This document shows, piece after piece, positions 17,821 through 26,679 of a stretch of DNA of 50,193 bases (position 1 is the stretch's first letter; each line of letters starts with the position of its first letter). This DNA is from an uncultured Allomuricauda sp. GTDB lineage: Bacteria; Bacteroidota; Bacteroidia; Flavobacteriales; Flavobacteriaceae. A model generated the notes under the pieces. It had not been told where the DNA came from. It made no database searches and worked only from the letters and a program-made list of their open reading frames with translations. A program made the position numbers and the translations under genes. The stretch is taken from contig NZ_CAMYIC010000059.1 in assembly GCF_947258355.1 (NCBI RefSeq), positions 129,648 to 179,840 of the forward strand, written 5' to 3'.

Positions 17821-17880
17821 GTTGTTTTACAGAATGGTATGGATACCGGTTAAAGCAAAGATAATCGATTCTTTTTCAGG

Positions 17881-17966
17881 GCAAAAATGCACGGTTTGCC
17901 GCATAATTTATATCCCTGAAGCATAATTTTTATCACCACGACAAGGATTATATACTTCGAAGCATA
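17881..17966. promoter_or_regulatory. Phased direct repeats, candidate AraC-type operator
   Basis: GCATAATTTaTAT (17901-17913) and GCATAATTTTTAT (17921-17933) differ at one base and start exactly 20 bases apart. A shorter copy, GAAGCATA at 17959-17966, matches the GAAGCATA at 17918-17925, 41 bases upstream. A weak copy (GCAAAAATG) starts at 17881, another 20-base step. Spacing near two helical turns in tandem orientation is what AraC-family regulators bind, and the site lies between such a regulator and its divergent neighbours. Binding is inferred. Confidence 0.55.
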
Positions 17967-18042
17967 GGTCATTAGTGCTGCATCACGTTTTGGGGAACCT
18001 TTGTAGTGTAAAATTTATTGTTCAACATTAAAACGAAAAGTC

Positions 18043-18630
18043 ATGAAAAATTTTAAAAACAATTCAATGAAACATCTAAAGTATGCACTGCTTATTTTAA
18101 TGGTAAGCCTATCCGCCTGCGGACAAAAAAAGTCAGAATCCGATAAGGAAGTTACAGCCAAAACCGAAGTTAAGGCGCCAGATATGGCCCTTTCTGCTGC
18201 GGTGGTCACTGGAAACTATGATGTGGTAAAACAGCATATTGAAGCTGGAACCGACATCAACGAGAAAGACCCCTTGAGCGGCTCAACACCTTTGATTACC
18301 GCTGTTACTTTTGATAAAACGGACATTGCACAAGCCTTGATTGATGCTGGAGCCGATTTGTCCATTAAGAATAATGACGGTTCAACTGCTCTGCATGTGG
18401 CTGCCTTCTTCTGTAAAGTCGAAGCTGTCCAAATGCTTATGGATGCCGGTGCGGACAAAAATGTAAAAAACAACTATGGTGCAACCCCGCGCGAAACCAT
18501 TTTGGGATCTTTTGCAGATGTAAAACCCATCTACGAAATGATGCAACAGCAATTGGGACCCATTGGCCTGCAATTGGATTTGGAAGAGATTGAAGAGACC
18601 CGTCCTACCATTGCTGTAATGCTACAATAA
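18043..18630 (+). CDS. Ankyrin-repeat lipoprotein
   Basis: A 195-residue protein (187 if the second ATG at 18067 is used). KHLKYALLILMVSLSACGQKKSESDKE is a lipoprotein signal with Cys as first mature residue. Three ankyrin repeats follow at ~60-165: DPLSGSTPLITAVTFDKTDIAQALIDAGADLSIK, NDGSTALHVAAFFCKVEAVQMLMDAGADKNVK, and a shorter NYGATPRETI. Ankyrin repeats bind proteins. It is the first gene downstream of the phased operator and sits 25 bases before the acyltransferase. The second start gives a more standard lipoprotein n-region, but both are possible. Confidence 0.85.
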   Translation: MKNFKNNSMKHLKYALLILMVSLSACGQKKSESDKEVTAKTEVKAPDMALSAAVVTGNYDVVKQHIEAGTDINEKDPLSGSTPLITAVTFDKTDIAQALIDAGADLSIKNNDGSTALHVAAFFCKVEAVQMLMDAGADKNVKNNYGATPRETILGSFADVKPIYEMMQQQLGPIGLQLDLEEIEETRPTIAVMLQ

Positions 18631-18655
18631 TTCATCAATAAAAAAAACGAGAGTC

Positions 18656-19747
18656 ATGAACACAACACGTAGACACGATATTGATTGGTTAAGGGTAATT
18701 ACCATTGCCTTATTGCTGATCTATCATATTGCAATTCTATTTCAACCTTGGGCCATGTTTGTGGGTTTTGTACGAAGTCAGCAGTCGCTTGAAGGTTTAT
18801 GGACCCCAATGTCCATGCTCAATGTATGGCGTATCCCGATCTTATTCTTTGTATCCGGTATGGGCTTATTTTTTGCCATGCGCAAGCGCAACTGGAAACA
18901 ATTGATAGGGGAGCGAACAAGGCGTATTTTAGTGCCGCTTCTTTTTGGGATAGTGGCCATTGCACCCTTGCACATGTTTATCTTTCAAAAATTCTACAAA
19001 CTACCATTGGGATATTATCCCCACATGGGCCATCTGTGGTTTTTGGGAAATATTTTTGCCTACGTGTTGTTGTTTTTACCAATCTTTTACGTTTTAAAAC
19101 ATAGAGAAGGAAAGTGGTTCAAACAGCTATTGAATAAAATTATGTCAAACCCGGGTGGACCTTTATTGATTTCCCTATTTTTTATGTTGGAGGCGGTTTT
19201 GGTGAACCCCCAGATCTATTCTTTGTACGCTGAAACTTGGCACGGTTTCTTTTTGGGCGGATTGGCGTTCTTTTTTGGCTACCTGTTCGTGTACAGTGGG
19301 GAAAGTTTCTGGAATACCGTAAAAAAATGGCGATGGGGTTATTTGGCATTGGCATTGGGACTATATATACTGCGCTATATAGAGTTTGCTCTGGAGGCAC
19401 CTGGTTACCTGATGGCTTTGGAATCCAATTGCTGGATTTTTGGGGTCTTTGGACTTGGATATCGATACTTGAATAAGCCCAGTGGACTGCTACGCTATTT
19501 AAGCCAAGCGGCATACCCAGTGTACATCATCCATATGTTTGTGATGTATTTGGGAGCATTATTGATCTTGCCCATGGAAATTCACCCATTGTGGCAGTTG
19601 CTTGGGGTAATCGTATTCACTTTTGCCGTTTGTTACCTATTGTATGAGTTCCTTATCCGCAGAATATGGTTTTTACGACCTCTGTTTGGTTTAAAGGGAA
19701 ATAAGGAGAGTCGTGTGCAAGAAAAGGTACTGGTGAGTGAATCCTGA
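18656..19747 (+). CDS. Acyltransferase 3 family membrane protein
   Basis: A 363-residue integral membrane protein with about ten hydrophobic helices. The N-terminus RRHDIDWLRVITIALLLIYHIAILFQPW has the family's D-W-L-R and YH motifs, the His being the proposed catalytic residue. RIPILFFVSGMGLFFAMRKR and TRRILVPLLFGIVAIAPL are also typical of Acyl_transf_3. Such enzymes transfer acyl groups across the inner membrane to glycans or lipids. It follows the ankyrin lipoprotein in what looks like a two-gene unit divergent from the AraC-TPR regulator. Acceptor unknown. Confidence 0.87.
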   Translation: MNTTRRHDIDWLRVITIALLLIYHIAILFQPWAMFVGFVRSQQSLEGLWTPMSMLNVWRIPILFFVSGMGLFFAMRKRNWKQLIGERTRRILVPLLFGIVAIAPLHMFIFQKFYKLPLGYYPHMGHLWFLGNIFAYVLLFLPIFYVLKHREGKWFKQLLNKIMSNPGGPLLISLFFMLEAVLVNPQIYSLYAETWHGFFLGGLAFFFGYLFVYSGESFWNTVKKWRWGYLALALGLYILRYIEFALEAPGYLMALESNCWIFGVFGLGYRYLNKPSGLLRYLSQAAYPVYIIHMFVMYLGALLILPMEIHPLWQLLGVIVFTFAVCYLLYEFLIRRIWFLRPLFGLKGNKESRVQEKVLVSES

Positions 19748-19859
19748 AGTCTTTGGCAGCGCTGTCTTTTATTGAATCACATAAAAATCATTGTAAATAA
19801 CGTAACAGATTTTAATATGAGGCGTCAGATTGAACAGTGAAAAGTTTTTATTTATATTC

Positions 19860-21293
19860 ATGAAACTATTGAAAAAGATTTTAAAGATTGTTTTTGCTCT
19901 TATAGGGCTACTTATCATAACCATTCTTGTAATTATAGGGGTCGATGCACAAAGAACGAAGTACTTGAATATTGACCATGTAGAGAATGGAAATGTCAAC
20001 ACTTATCTTATAACCCATGTGAATGTCATTCCGATGACCCAAGATACTGTTCTCACTGATAAAACGGTCTATATCAAGAATGGTGCAATCGAAACCATTT
20101 CGGATAATTTAGACATTGACGGCGTTGAAGTTATCGATGCGAAAAACAAGTATCTAGTGCCGGGTCTAATTGATATGCACGTTCATGTTTGGGATCGGTA
20201 TGAATTAGGACTCTATCTTTCCAATGGGGTTACCGCGGTCCGTAATGTATGGGGAATGCCCATGCATTTGCGGATTAAGGAAGATGTAAATAATAACGAA
20301 ATAATTTCACCCACGTTCTTTACCTCAGGTCCAAAACTTACAGGGCCAGAGTTTATAGGTGATGATAATTTAAATTTGACGACCCCCGAAGAGGCAAGGG
20401 ATAAAGTGATTTCGTATAAGGAGCGAGGCTACGATTTTGTTAAAACCTATTACGGATTAACCCCTGACTTATTAGATGCCGTTCTAGAACAAGCAAAGAT
20501 GTCCAATGTGGATATTGTGGCCCATCCTTCACAAAAAGTTCCGTATTCCTACCATTTTGATCCTCAGATAAAATCCATTGAGCATACCGAAGAGTTTATA
20601 CAACAACCGCTGAACTATGTATTGGATACTGTCAAGTTAAAAGAGGTTGTCGATTTATATGCCAATGAAGAATATAGTGCCCACTGTCCCACGTTGGTTG
20701 TTTATAACAATATATATCAAATGTTGATGGATGACAATATTTTGGAATCCGAGTCTATGCAATATATGAGCCCTTTAATTAAAAATGTGGATAGTAAAGC
20801 GCAGTTTGATAGATGGCACAATACCAAATTAGAGGACCCTTCGGTTACTGAGCGGATAAAAAAGCAACATGATTTTCATCTATACATCATAAAAAAACTG
20901 GATGAAGCCAATGTGAGGATCATTTGCGGTACAGATGCTGGTATCGGTGTTACAACCCCTGGATTTTCCATTCACAAAGAATTGGAGTTTTATAAAGAAG
21001 CTGGTTTGTCCAATTATGAAGTGTTGAAAACAGCCACAGTGAATGCCGCTAAAACACATTCGATTATGAATGACATGGGAACCATAGAAGCAGGGAAAAT
21101 CGCAAATCTCGTATTGACGGACAACAATCCTTTATCGGACCTCTCGGCACTGGAACATCCATCTACTGTTTTTATAAAGGGTAAAAAATTGGATCGGAAA
21201 ACCCTTGATTCCTTTGAGGAAAAAGCCAAAGGCCGCAAAAACCTATTGGCCTCGGGAATACGGTATGCAGAGAATTTACTTGTTGAAAAATAA
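19860..21293 (+). CDS. Membrane-anchored amidohydrolase (imidazolonepropionase-like)
   Basis: A 477-residue protein. An N-terminal membrane anchor (ILKIVFALIGLLIITILVIIGV) precedes a complete amidohydrolase barrel. The composite domain is at ~50-100, HxH in IDMHVHVW is near 107, His ligands appear in DIVAHPSQ and SIEHTEE, and the canonical metal Asp is in ICGTDAGIG near 356. The C-terminus (GTIEAGKIANLVLTDNNPLSDLSAL) is family-typical. A TTG at 19830 could add ten residues, but the ATG at 19860 starts right at the anchor. The barrel faces the periplasm. Unlike the PD40 fusion upstream, its metal site is intact. Substrate unknown. Confidence 0.88.
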   Translation: MKLLKKILKIVFALIGLLIITILVIIGVDAQRTKYLNIDHVENGNVNTYLITHVNVIPMTQDTVLTDKTVYIKNGAIETISDNLDIDGVEVIDAKNKYLVPGLIDMHVHVWDRYELGLYLSNGVTAVRNVWGMPMHLRIKEDVNNNEIISPTFFTSGPKLTGPEFIGDDNLNLTTPEEARDKVISYKERGYDFVKTYYGLTPDLLDAVLEQAKMSNVDIVAHPSQKVPYSYHFDPQIKSIEHTEEFIQQPLNYVLDTVKLKEVVDLYANEEYSAHCPTLVVYNNIYQMLMDDNILESESMQYMSPLIKNVDSKAQFDRWHNTKLEDPSVTERIKKQHDFHLYIIKKLDEANVRIICGTDAGIGVTTPGFSIHKELEFYKEAGLSNYEVLKTATVNAAKTHSIMNDMGTIEAGKIANLVLTDNNPLSDLSALEHPSTVFIKGKKLDRKTLDSFEEKAKGRKNLLASGIRYAENLLVEK

Positions 21294-21355
21294 ATCTCGT
21301 TAATAGCAAAAATTACCCTGAAAGCCCATTTTTTGGAAAGGAAAGGCCAACTCTT

Positions 21356-21386
21356 TCGTTAAACCATTTTATACCTCATATATTTG
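21356..21386 (+). promoter_or_regulatory. Candidate Bacteroidota-type promoter of the FKBP gene
   Basis: TATATTTG at 21379-21386 matches the TAnnTTTG -7 consensus exactly. The -33 region about 20 bases upstream reads TTCG rather than TTG, a weak match. A start site just downstream would leave a leader of about 28 bases before the ATG at 21421. Confidence 0.4.
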
Positions 21387-21420
21387 CAACGTTTTGATTT
21401 TAAAACTGTAAACAAAAATT

Positions 21421-21849
21421 ATGAGTAAAGTAAAAGAGAACGATACTGTAAAAGTTCATTACACGGGTAAACTTACTGATGGGCAGGTTTTTGACAGCTC
21501 ATTGCAAAGAGAACCGTTGGAAATAAAATTGGGCGAAGGTCAGTTGATACCTGGTTTTGAAAAAGGGTTGATTGATATGGCCGTGAACGAAAAGAAAACC
21601 ATCACCATAGACAAGAAAGATGCGTATGGAGAGGTAAATGAGGCACTTTTTCAAAAAATATCCAAGTCTCAATTACCAGAAGACCTTACACCAGAAGTTG
21701 GAATGGGCTTGGTAGGAGCCAATGCCGCCGGACAGGAACAACAATTTCGTGTAGCCAAAGTAGAAGAGGAGGACATTATTATTGATGCCAACCATCCTTT
21801 GGCCGGACAGGACTTGGTATTTGACCTTGAAGTGATAGAGATATTGTAG
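21421..21849 (+). CDS. SlyD-like FKBP-type peptidyl-prolyl isomerase
   Basis: A 142-residue cytosolic isomerase/chaperone. The FKBP halves are VKVHYTGKLTDGQVFDSSL...LGEGQLIPGFEKGLIDM at the N-terminus and HPLAGQDLVFDLEVIEI at the C-terminus, with an insert-in-flap domain between them (~70-120). This is the SlyD arrangement, including the DANHPLAGQ motif. The His-rich metal-binding tail of enterobacterial SlyD is absent; the protein stops right after the FKBP core, which is usual outside proteobacteria. Monocistronic with its own promoter and terminator hairpin. Confidence 0.92.
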   Translation: MSKVKENDTVKVHYTGKLTDGQVFDSSLQREPLEIKLGEGQLIPGFEKGLIDMAVNEKKTITIDKKDAYGEVNEALFQKISKSQLPEDLTPEVGMGLVGANAAGQEQQFRVAKVEEEDIIIDANHPLAGQDLVFDLEVIEIL

Positions 21850-21885
21850 AAACTGACCCCAACTATGTTGGGAACAACTATAATT

Positions 21886-21935
21886 TAAAAGGGGAGGACT
21901 TGATTGCATCTGGTTCTCTCCTTTTTTATTTTTAC
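21886..21935 (+). terminator. Imperfect terminator after the FKBP gene
   Basis: AAAAGGGGAG pairs imperfectly with CTCTCCTTTTTT about 20 bases later (one bulge and one G-U pair), followed by a long T-rich run. It argues that the next small gene starts downstream of this hairpin rather than inside it. Confidence 0.5.
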
Positions 21936-21959
21936 CATTGGAAATTAAAACAGTACACT

Positions 21960-22343
21960 TTGAAAACTGCAGGGAATCTTCTTCTGGTACTTTTATCTCT
22001 ATTGGCCGTGTTTCATATTTTGGTCATTTTGGGTATTTTTCCTTACGAGCAAACTTGGGGAGGAACTGTAGTAGATGATTCGCAAGTTTTGATTTATGAA
22101 GGTTTCGCATTATTCATGACCCTTGTTTTTATGCTCATTGTTGGTGTGAAATTGAATTACCTTAAATCAAAATCCCTAAAAAGGGTCGCAAATATTGGCT
22201 TATGGGCCATGGTCGGTTTTTTCACCATGAGTTTGATAGGCAACCTTACCGCAAAAAGTGAAATGGAAAGAGCCATTTTTATTCCTGTATCCCTTTTGTT
22301 GTTGCTATTGACGCTGAGGTTAGCTGTTGGCAAAAGGAGGTGA
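21960..22343 (+). CDS. Small integral membrane protein of unknown function
   Basis: A 127-residue protein with four predicted membrane helices (NLLLVLLSLLAVFHILVILGIFPY; GFALFMTLVFMLIVGVKL; IGLWAMVGFFTMSLIGNL; IPVSLLLLLLTLRLAV). The open frame begins at a TTG at 21900, but that start lies inside the preceding terminator. The TTG at 21960 (MKTAGNLLLV) gives a normal membrane protein start and is preferred. The order VFHILVILGIFPYEQTWGG then helices is a pattern I associate with small uncharacterised Bacteroidota membrane proteins. Function unknown. Confidence 0.7.
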   Translation: MKTAGNLLLVLLSLLAVFHILVILGIFPYEQTWGGTVVDDSQVLIYEGFALFMTLVFMLIVGVKLNYLKSKSLKRVANIGLWAMVGFFTMSLIGNLTAKSEMERAIFIPVSLLLLLLTLRLAVGKRR

Positions 22344-22723
22344 ACAGGGTCAATTATCCCGCTTTCATTACATCGGTATGGTTTGAAGATTGTAGAAGTA
22401 TCTGCTTTGAAGTTTCATTATTTGTAGTAGTAGTTTACAGCCATTTTTTGAATTGGCAATAAACGGTCCTTAAGAACTTATTTTCTATCCGGATATTTGT
22501 AACGCTTTGCGATTTTGGGAATATTTACGGGATAAATTACACCGATTTGGAATTTCTGTTGATATTTGATCAGGACAGATTCAATATGTCAACAAAAGCG
22601 TATTAGTGGTGGAATATCCTCATAATTTAAAGCTTTTATATGCGTTAAGATTAACCAAGGACATTAATATTATGTTCATATGCTGTCCATTTAAGCCGTC
22701 AAATCATTTTTTAAGCAACCTCA
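22344..22723. other. Gene-free 380-base spacer
   Basis: No open frame with protein-like composition was seen on either strand. GGATATTTG near 22491-22499 resembles a -7 element but lacks the leading TA. No clear hairpin terminator or repeat stands out. It presumably contains the promoter of the histidine kinase gene with a long leader. Confidence 0.5.
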
Positions 22724-24661
22724 ATGAAATTCACTTCTCGGTTTAACCGGAACATTTTAGTGGTAATTGGATTTTTATTGGTAGCCCGACCATCCTTTTC
22801 CCAATTATCGGAAGCGGACAGTGTACGGGTCGAATTGTTGTCACTGTTGGACACATATGCCACCAATGGTGCGGGACAAAGCGCATCGTCGGTTTTGGAA
22901 AAGGCTCGAAAATTACAGCATATAAGTGTCAAGAGCGAAATGCAAGCACTTTTGGACAGTGTAAAATCCGAAATTGACCTTAAGGATTTTGGACGAAAGG
23001 AATTTCTTTACCTACTGGTTCGTTCCAGAAACAAACTTTTCCATCATGATTATGATGTGGCAATGCAGGATGCAGAACAAGCATTAAAATTTGAGGACTT
23101 TTCCAAGCCAGATGAATTGATTTATCTGCACTCCACTATAGCAACCTGCCACTATTATACATCTTCTTATGAAAAGGCGCTTAAATCTCACTTTAGTGCC
23201 TTGGAAATTTGTGAAAAAAATCAAGAAATCGAATGCTTGCCCGGTATTTTCAATAACATTAGCGTAGTCTACATGGGCACCGGTGATTGGGAAAAAGCAA
23301 AAGAATACACACAAAACGCACTCGATGGGGCCATTGACTCCAACAATACGTTTGAGAGGTCTAGAGCCATAGGGAACATGGCCATCATTTTTGCGGAACA
23401 GGGTGACTTTGATACATCCGAAGAATGGTTTTTAAAAGACTTGGAAATCTATTTAGAAGAAGGGGACAGTATATCTGCAGCCAAAAACTACAATAATCTG
23501 GGTAGATTAAAAGAGATGCAAAAAAAGTATGTAAAAGCCCTTTCTTATTATCAAAAAGGATTGGACCTGGCCATATCCCAAAATGACACACAGTCCATGG
23601 CACTCGGCTATCAAAATGTGGGATGGATGGAACACAAAACTGGAAACAACGTCAAAGCCCTTAAATATTTTAATCAGGGGATATCCATGAATGCAAAACT
23701 GGGGAATCGGGATAAGCTTAGGGACGCGTATTTGAATTTATCCGAGTTTTACAAAACTATTGACAAACCCAAAGAGGCTTTGGAGTACTATACCAGATAT
23801 CATGAATTGAACGATAGTATAGTAGGAGAGGAGCGATTGAATGCCATTAGTGAACTCGAAGTAAAGTATGAGACCCAACAAAAGGAGAACGAGTTACTGA
23901 AACTTTCCAAACAAAAACAGGAAGGGGAGATCGTAATCGCGAAACAAAACCGCAGGGTGCGACAACTTTCCTTTGGTCTTGGGGCCATTGCCTTGGTCGG
24001 GGTATTTGGGTTTGTACTATTTAGGCAGCGATTGAAAAACAGAAAACAGCACGAACTGATCTTGGCCATTTCCGAAACCCAAACTGAGGAGCGCAAACGA
24101 ATTGCACAAGACCTCCACGACAGTATCGGGGGATCATTGGCATTGACAAAATCAAAATTTGAAATGGCCAAAAGGAAAATGAAGGAACCCTCCGCAGAAA
24201 TGGAGAGCGCTTTGGCCACTTTGGAACAGACTACACATCAGGTACGTCAAATTTCGCACAACCTTATGCCCGGAGAGCTCGTTCGTTTTGGTTTGGTGGC
24301 CGCCATTAACACCCTGCTCGAAAATTTGAACCAAGATGAGATCAACGCACAGTTTTTGAGCAATCAGGGGGAGGAACGTTTGGAACCGCTAAAAGAAATT
24401 CAATTGTATCGCATTGTGCAGGAGGCACTGCAAAACGTATTGAAGCATGCCAGTGCCAAGAATTTGTTCATTCAGTTGAACAAGCACAAGGAGCACTTAG
24501 TGTTAATGATCGAAGACGACGGCAAGGGCATATTGACCGCTAACACCGAAGGGATGGGGCTTAAAAACATCAAACAACGGGTACAGCTTTTAAATGGGGC
24601 CTTTTCCATCGACAGTGCTCCCGAGCGTGGCACTATTTTGAACATTCAAATTCCAGTATAA
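22724..24661 (+). CDS. TPR sensor histidine kinase (NarX/DegS-like, HisKA_3)
   Basis: A 645-residue sensor kinase. Signal peptide (ILVVIGFLLVARPSFSQ), a periplasmic array of TPRs at ~75-390 (YEKALKSHFSALEICEK; GDWEKAKEYTQNALDGA; KYVKALSYYQKGLDLAISQ; NNVKALKYFNQGISMN), a membrane helix (SFGLGAIALVGVFGFVLF), then HisKA_3 with phospho-acceptor His in EERKRIAQDLHDSIGGSLALTKS near 464. The HATPase has its N box in RIVQEALQNVLKHA and G boxes in IEDDGKGI and GMGLKNIKQRV. Its stop is one base before the start of the NarL-type regulator. The stimulus is unknown; a periplasmic TPR sensor suggests a peptide or protein ligand. Confidence 0.92.
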   Translation: MKFTSRFNRNILVVIGFLLVARPSFSQLSEADSVRVELLSLLDTYATNGAGQSASSVLEKARKLQHISVKSEMQALLDSVKSEIDLKDFGRKEFLYLLVRSRNKLFHHDYDVAMQDAEQALKFEDFSKPDELIYLHSTIATCHYYTSSYEKALKSHFSALEICEKNQEIECLPGIFNNISVVYMGTGDWEKAKEYTQNALDGAIDSNNTFERSRAIGNMAIIFAEQGDFDTSEEWFLKDLEIYLEEGDSISAAKNYNNLGRLKEMQKKYVKALSYYQKGLDLAISQNDTQSMALGYQNVGWMEHKTGNNVKALKYFNQGISMNAKLGNRDKLRDAYLNLSEFYKTIDKPKEALEYYTRYHELNDSIVGEERLNAISELEVKYETQQKENELLKLSKQKQEGEIVIAKQNRRVRQLSFGLGAIALVGVFGFVLFRQRLKNRKQHELILAISETQTEERKRIAQDLHDSIGGSLALTKSKFEMAKRKMKEPSAEMESALATLEQTTHQVRQISHNLMPGELVRFGLVAAINTLLENLNQDEINAQFLSNQGEERLEPLKEIQLYRIVQEALQNVLKHASAKNLFIQLNKHKEHLVLMIEDDGKGILTANTEGMGLKNIKQRVQLLNGAFSIDSAPERGTILNIQIPV

Positions 24662-24662
24662 T

Positions 24663-25283
24663 ATGGTTTCAGTACTTATTGCGGATGACCACATGCTTTT
24701 TAGACAGGGGCTAGCGGCCATGTTGGGCGATTTTGAACAATTGGAAATTGTGGGTTTGGCGGCAAATGGCCAAGAGGCATTGGACATACTGGTCGAAGAA
24801 ATGCCGGATGTGCTGTTGCTCGATATTGAAATGCCGGTACTCGATGGGTTCCAAGTACTAAAAGAGCTAAAAAAGAAAAAGTCGAATACAAAAGTATTGG
24901 TGTTGACAATGCATCACTCCGGGGCCTTTGTGCAAAACATTGTTTCAGCAGGTGCCGATGGCTATCTGAAAAAGGATTCCGATCAGCATATTTTGATCAG
25001 TGCCATTGAACAAGTACACCAAATGGGGAGTTATTTTCCACCTGAAACCACTCAAATGGTGATTCAAAGTCTACGCGAGAAAAATAAACAAGGTACGGTA
25101 ACGCCCCGCGAAAAAGAAGTAGTGCTATTGATTGTGGAAGGGTATACGACCAAAGAGATTGCCGAGCGACTCCATTTGAGCAAACATACGGTAGAGTCGC
25201 ACAGACAAAATATCCTGTTGAAACTGGAACTTAAAAATAGTGCGGAATTGGTAAAATATGCACTTAAAAAAGGGTGGGCCTAG
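24663..25283 (+). CDS. NarL/LuxR-type response regulator
   Basis: A 206-residue response regulator. The receiver domain at 1-120 has acidic pocket residues ADDH near 7, the phospho-acceptor Asp in LLLDIEMPVLDG (~54), Thr in VLTMHH and Lys in GYLKKD. The C-terminal LuxR HTH is VTPREKEVVLLIVEGYTTKEIAERLHLSKHTVESHRQNILLKL. It starts one base after the kinase stop, so the two form a cognate pair. Downstream target candidates are the lipoproteins at 25380 and 26352, inferred only from position. Confidence 0.95.
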   Translation: MVSVLIADDHMLFRQGLAAMLGDFEQLEIVGLAANGQEALDILVEEMPDVLLLDIEMPVLDGFQVLKELKKKKSNTKVLVLTMHHSGAFVQNIVSAGADGYLKKDSDQHILISAIEQVHQMGSYFPPETTQMVIQSLREKNKQGTVTPREKEVVLLIVEGYTTKEIAERLHLSKHTVESHRQNILLKLELKNSAELVKYALKKGWA

Positions 25284-25379
25284 TAGTATTCAGCCAATCT
25301 TGGTTTTAGGGCATAGCGGCTAAAAAAGTCAACCGATCTTATCGGAAATTGCTGCTATTAACCCATAAAACCCAACATT

Positions 25380-26228
25380 TTGAAAAAATTATTGCTAGTA
25401 TTCGTATTGTTCGCCGTGGCCTGTTCCGAGACCAACGATCCATTACCGGCAAGGCCTCTTGCCGAGGATGAACTTCGTGACCTTATTGCCGATCGTTTCC
25501 CTTTTCAGTCCAATCAAACTTTTGAGGCACTTTATGTGGCTGCCCGTCAGGGCTCCAATTTGGAATGGTACTTCAATTTTCATGAAGATGGAACCCTTGA
25601 TGTACTTTTTACAACCGATATGAACCAGGATTTTTCATTCCCTGGCACCTATACCTATGTGAACGATCAAATAACCATTCAAATGCCGGCAGGGCCAAAC
25701 ATGCCGTTTCCAGCGGGATTAAATGAAACAAGTACCGTGATCATGCCTCAATTTGGACTCGTGGCGGCTTTTGCCACCGATGAAATGATAGCTATATGTA
25801 TGGGACATGGATTGAATAGTCAGGCACCGCCCAGGACCATGGCAAATTATGGTTGTCCCGTTATTAATGTACAAGCGGCCAGTAGCGAAGAGAATGCTAT
25901 TGAGTTGGTGCATCGTTCCGTGCCAACGGAGTTCGCGGTTGCAGGTTCTATTTTTAGACAGCAGGATACACATGTGCAAGGCGCTGCCAATCCTTTGGTA
26001 AGGCGCGGATATGGTATTTACCGGCAAACAGGTAACGACTTTTATGCAACCTTCAGGATTGCGAGCGATTTTGCCACTTTCGCACAGGGACAATTGCCTT
26101 TTGCAGTAGGCAATGTGGGTGTACCTTTCGATGATTACAATATTATAAGCGGTTCCTTCGGCAACAACGGCCAGCAATTGATTGTAGATCAACTTAGCCC
26201 TGAGGATGGACCTTGTGTACTGCGGTAA
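25380..26228 (+). CDS. Putative lipoprotein of unknown function
   Basis: A 282-residue protein with a lipoprotein signal (MKKLLLVFVLFAVACSETNDP); the Cys is followed by acidic residues as in surface-exported Bacteroidota lipoproteins. The start is TTG at 25380; no ATG precedes the signal peptide. Mature residues ~50-130 look like a lipocalin-type beta fold (WYFNFHEDGTLDVLFTTDMNQDFSFPGTYTYVNDQITIQMP). No known catalytic motif. It lies about 100 bases after the response regulator on the same strand, so it might be its target. Confidence 0.7.
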   Translation: MKKLLLVFVLFAVACSETNDPLPARPLAEDELRDLIADRFPFQSNQTFEALYVAARQGSNLEWYFNFHEDGTLDVLFTTDMNQDFSFPGTYTYVNDQITIQMPAGPNMPFPAGLNETSTVIMPQFGLVAAFATDEMIAICMGHGLNSQAPPRTMANYGCPVINVQAASSEENAIELVHRSVPTEFAVAGSIFRQQDTHVQGAANPLVRRGYGIYRQTGNDFYATFRIASDFATFAQGQLPFAVGNVGVPFDDYNIISGSFGNNGQQLIVDQLSPEDGPCVLR

Positions 26229-26351
26229 CACTACCAAGGGTTATCTGGTAGTTTTCAGCCAATTTTGGATTTGGCGTAATGCCATTAAAAATTACCAGCT
26301 GATTTCCAAGACCTTGTAGTTATTAAATAAGTGAAACCAAAAAATTAAATT

Positions 26352-26477
26352 ATGAAAAGAAAAGTAAAGGTATTGGTATTGTTGGCTATAGTGGTCACTT
26401 CATTGGTTACAACGGTCTCCTGTAGAAGGGACAATGGGGAGGAACCCTACGAATATCGTGAAGATGACTACCGTTAG
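26352..26477 (+). CDS. 41-residue small lipoprotein
   Basis: ATG at 26352 opens a 41-codon frame ending in TAG. It has a basic n-region (MKRKVKV), a hydrophobic core (LVLLAIVVTSLVTTVS), a Cys at residue 24, and a short charged tail (RRDNGEEPYEYREDDYR). This is the anatomy of a lipoprotein reduced to signal plus tail. It is preceded by an A/T-rich leader and followed by a near-perfect terminator at 26521-26544, which supports expression. Similar tiny lipoproteins are easily missed by gene callers. Function unknown. Confidence 0.65.
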   Translation: MKRKVKVLVLLAIVVTSLVTTVSCRRDNGEEPYEYREDDYR

Positions 26478-26520
26478 GTTATTGTGTGGTTGACTTGACC
26501 ATTTACTATAATTCTGGACG

Positions 26521-26544
26521 AACCACCCAAAGGGTGGTTTTTTT
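26521..26544 (+). terminator. Rho-independent terminator
   Basis: AACCACCC (26521-26528), loop AAA, GGGTGGTT (26532-26539), then a T run. A perfect 8-bp stem ending the unit that contains the small lipoprotein. Confidence 0.92.
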
Positions 26545-26556
26545 ACGCGATAAAAT

Positions 26557-26576
26557 ATCAGAACTGATTTTATATC
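26557..26576. repeat. 20-bp direct repeat, left copy
   Basis: ATCAGAACTGATTTTATATC is found here and, identically and in the same orientation, at 33352-33371. It contains the small dyad ATCAG-AA-CTGAT. The two copies bracket a module that is visibly AT-richer than its flanks. Confidence 0.75.
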
Positions 26577-26679
26577 TAATCTTTAAATGGATTTCAAACA
26601 CAATTATTTTGCTCATTATGGTTTTAAGTACAGTTTTTTTTTAACTCCATAGGCAATACAACTTGATACGGGTAGTTTT

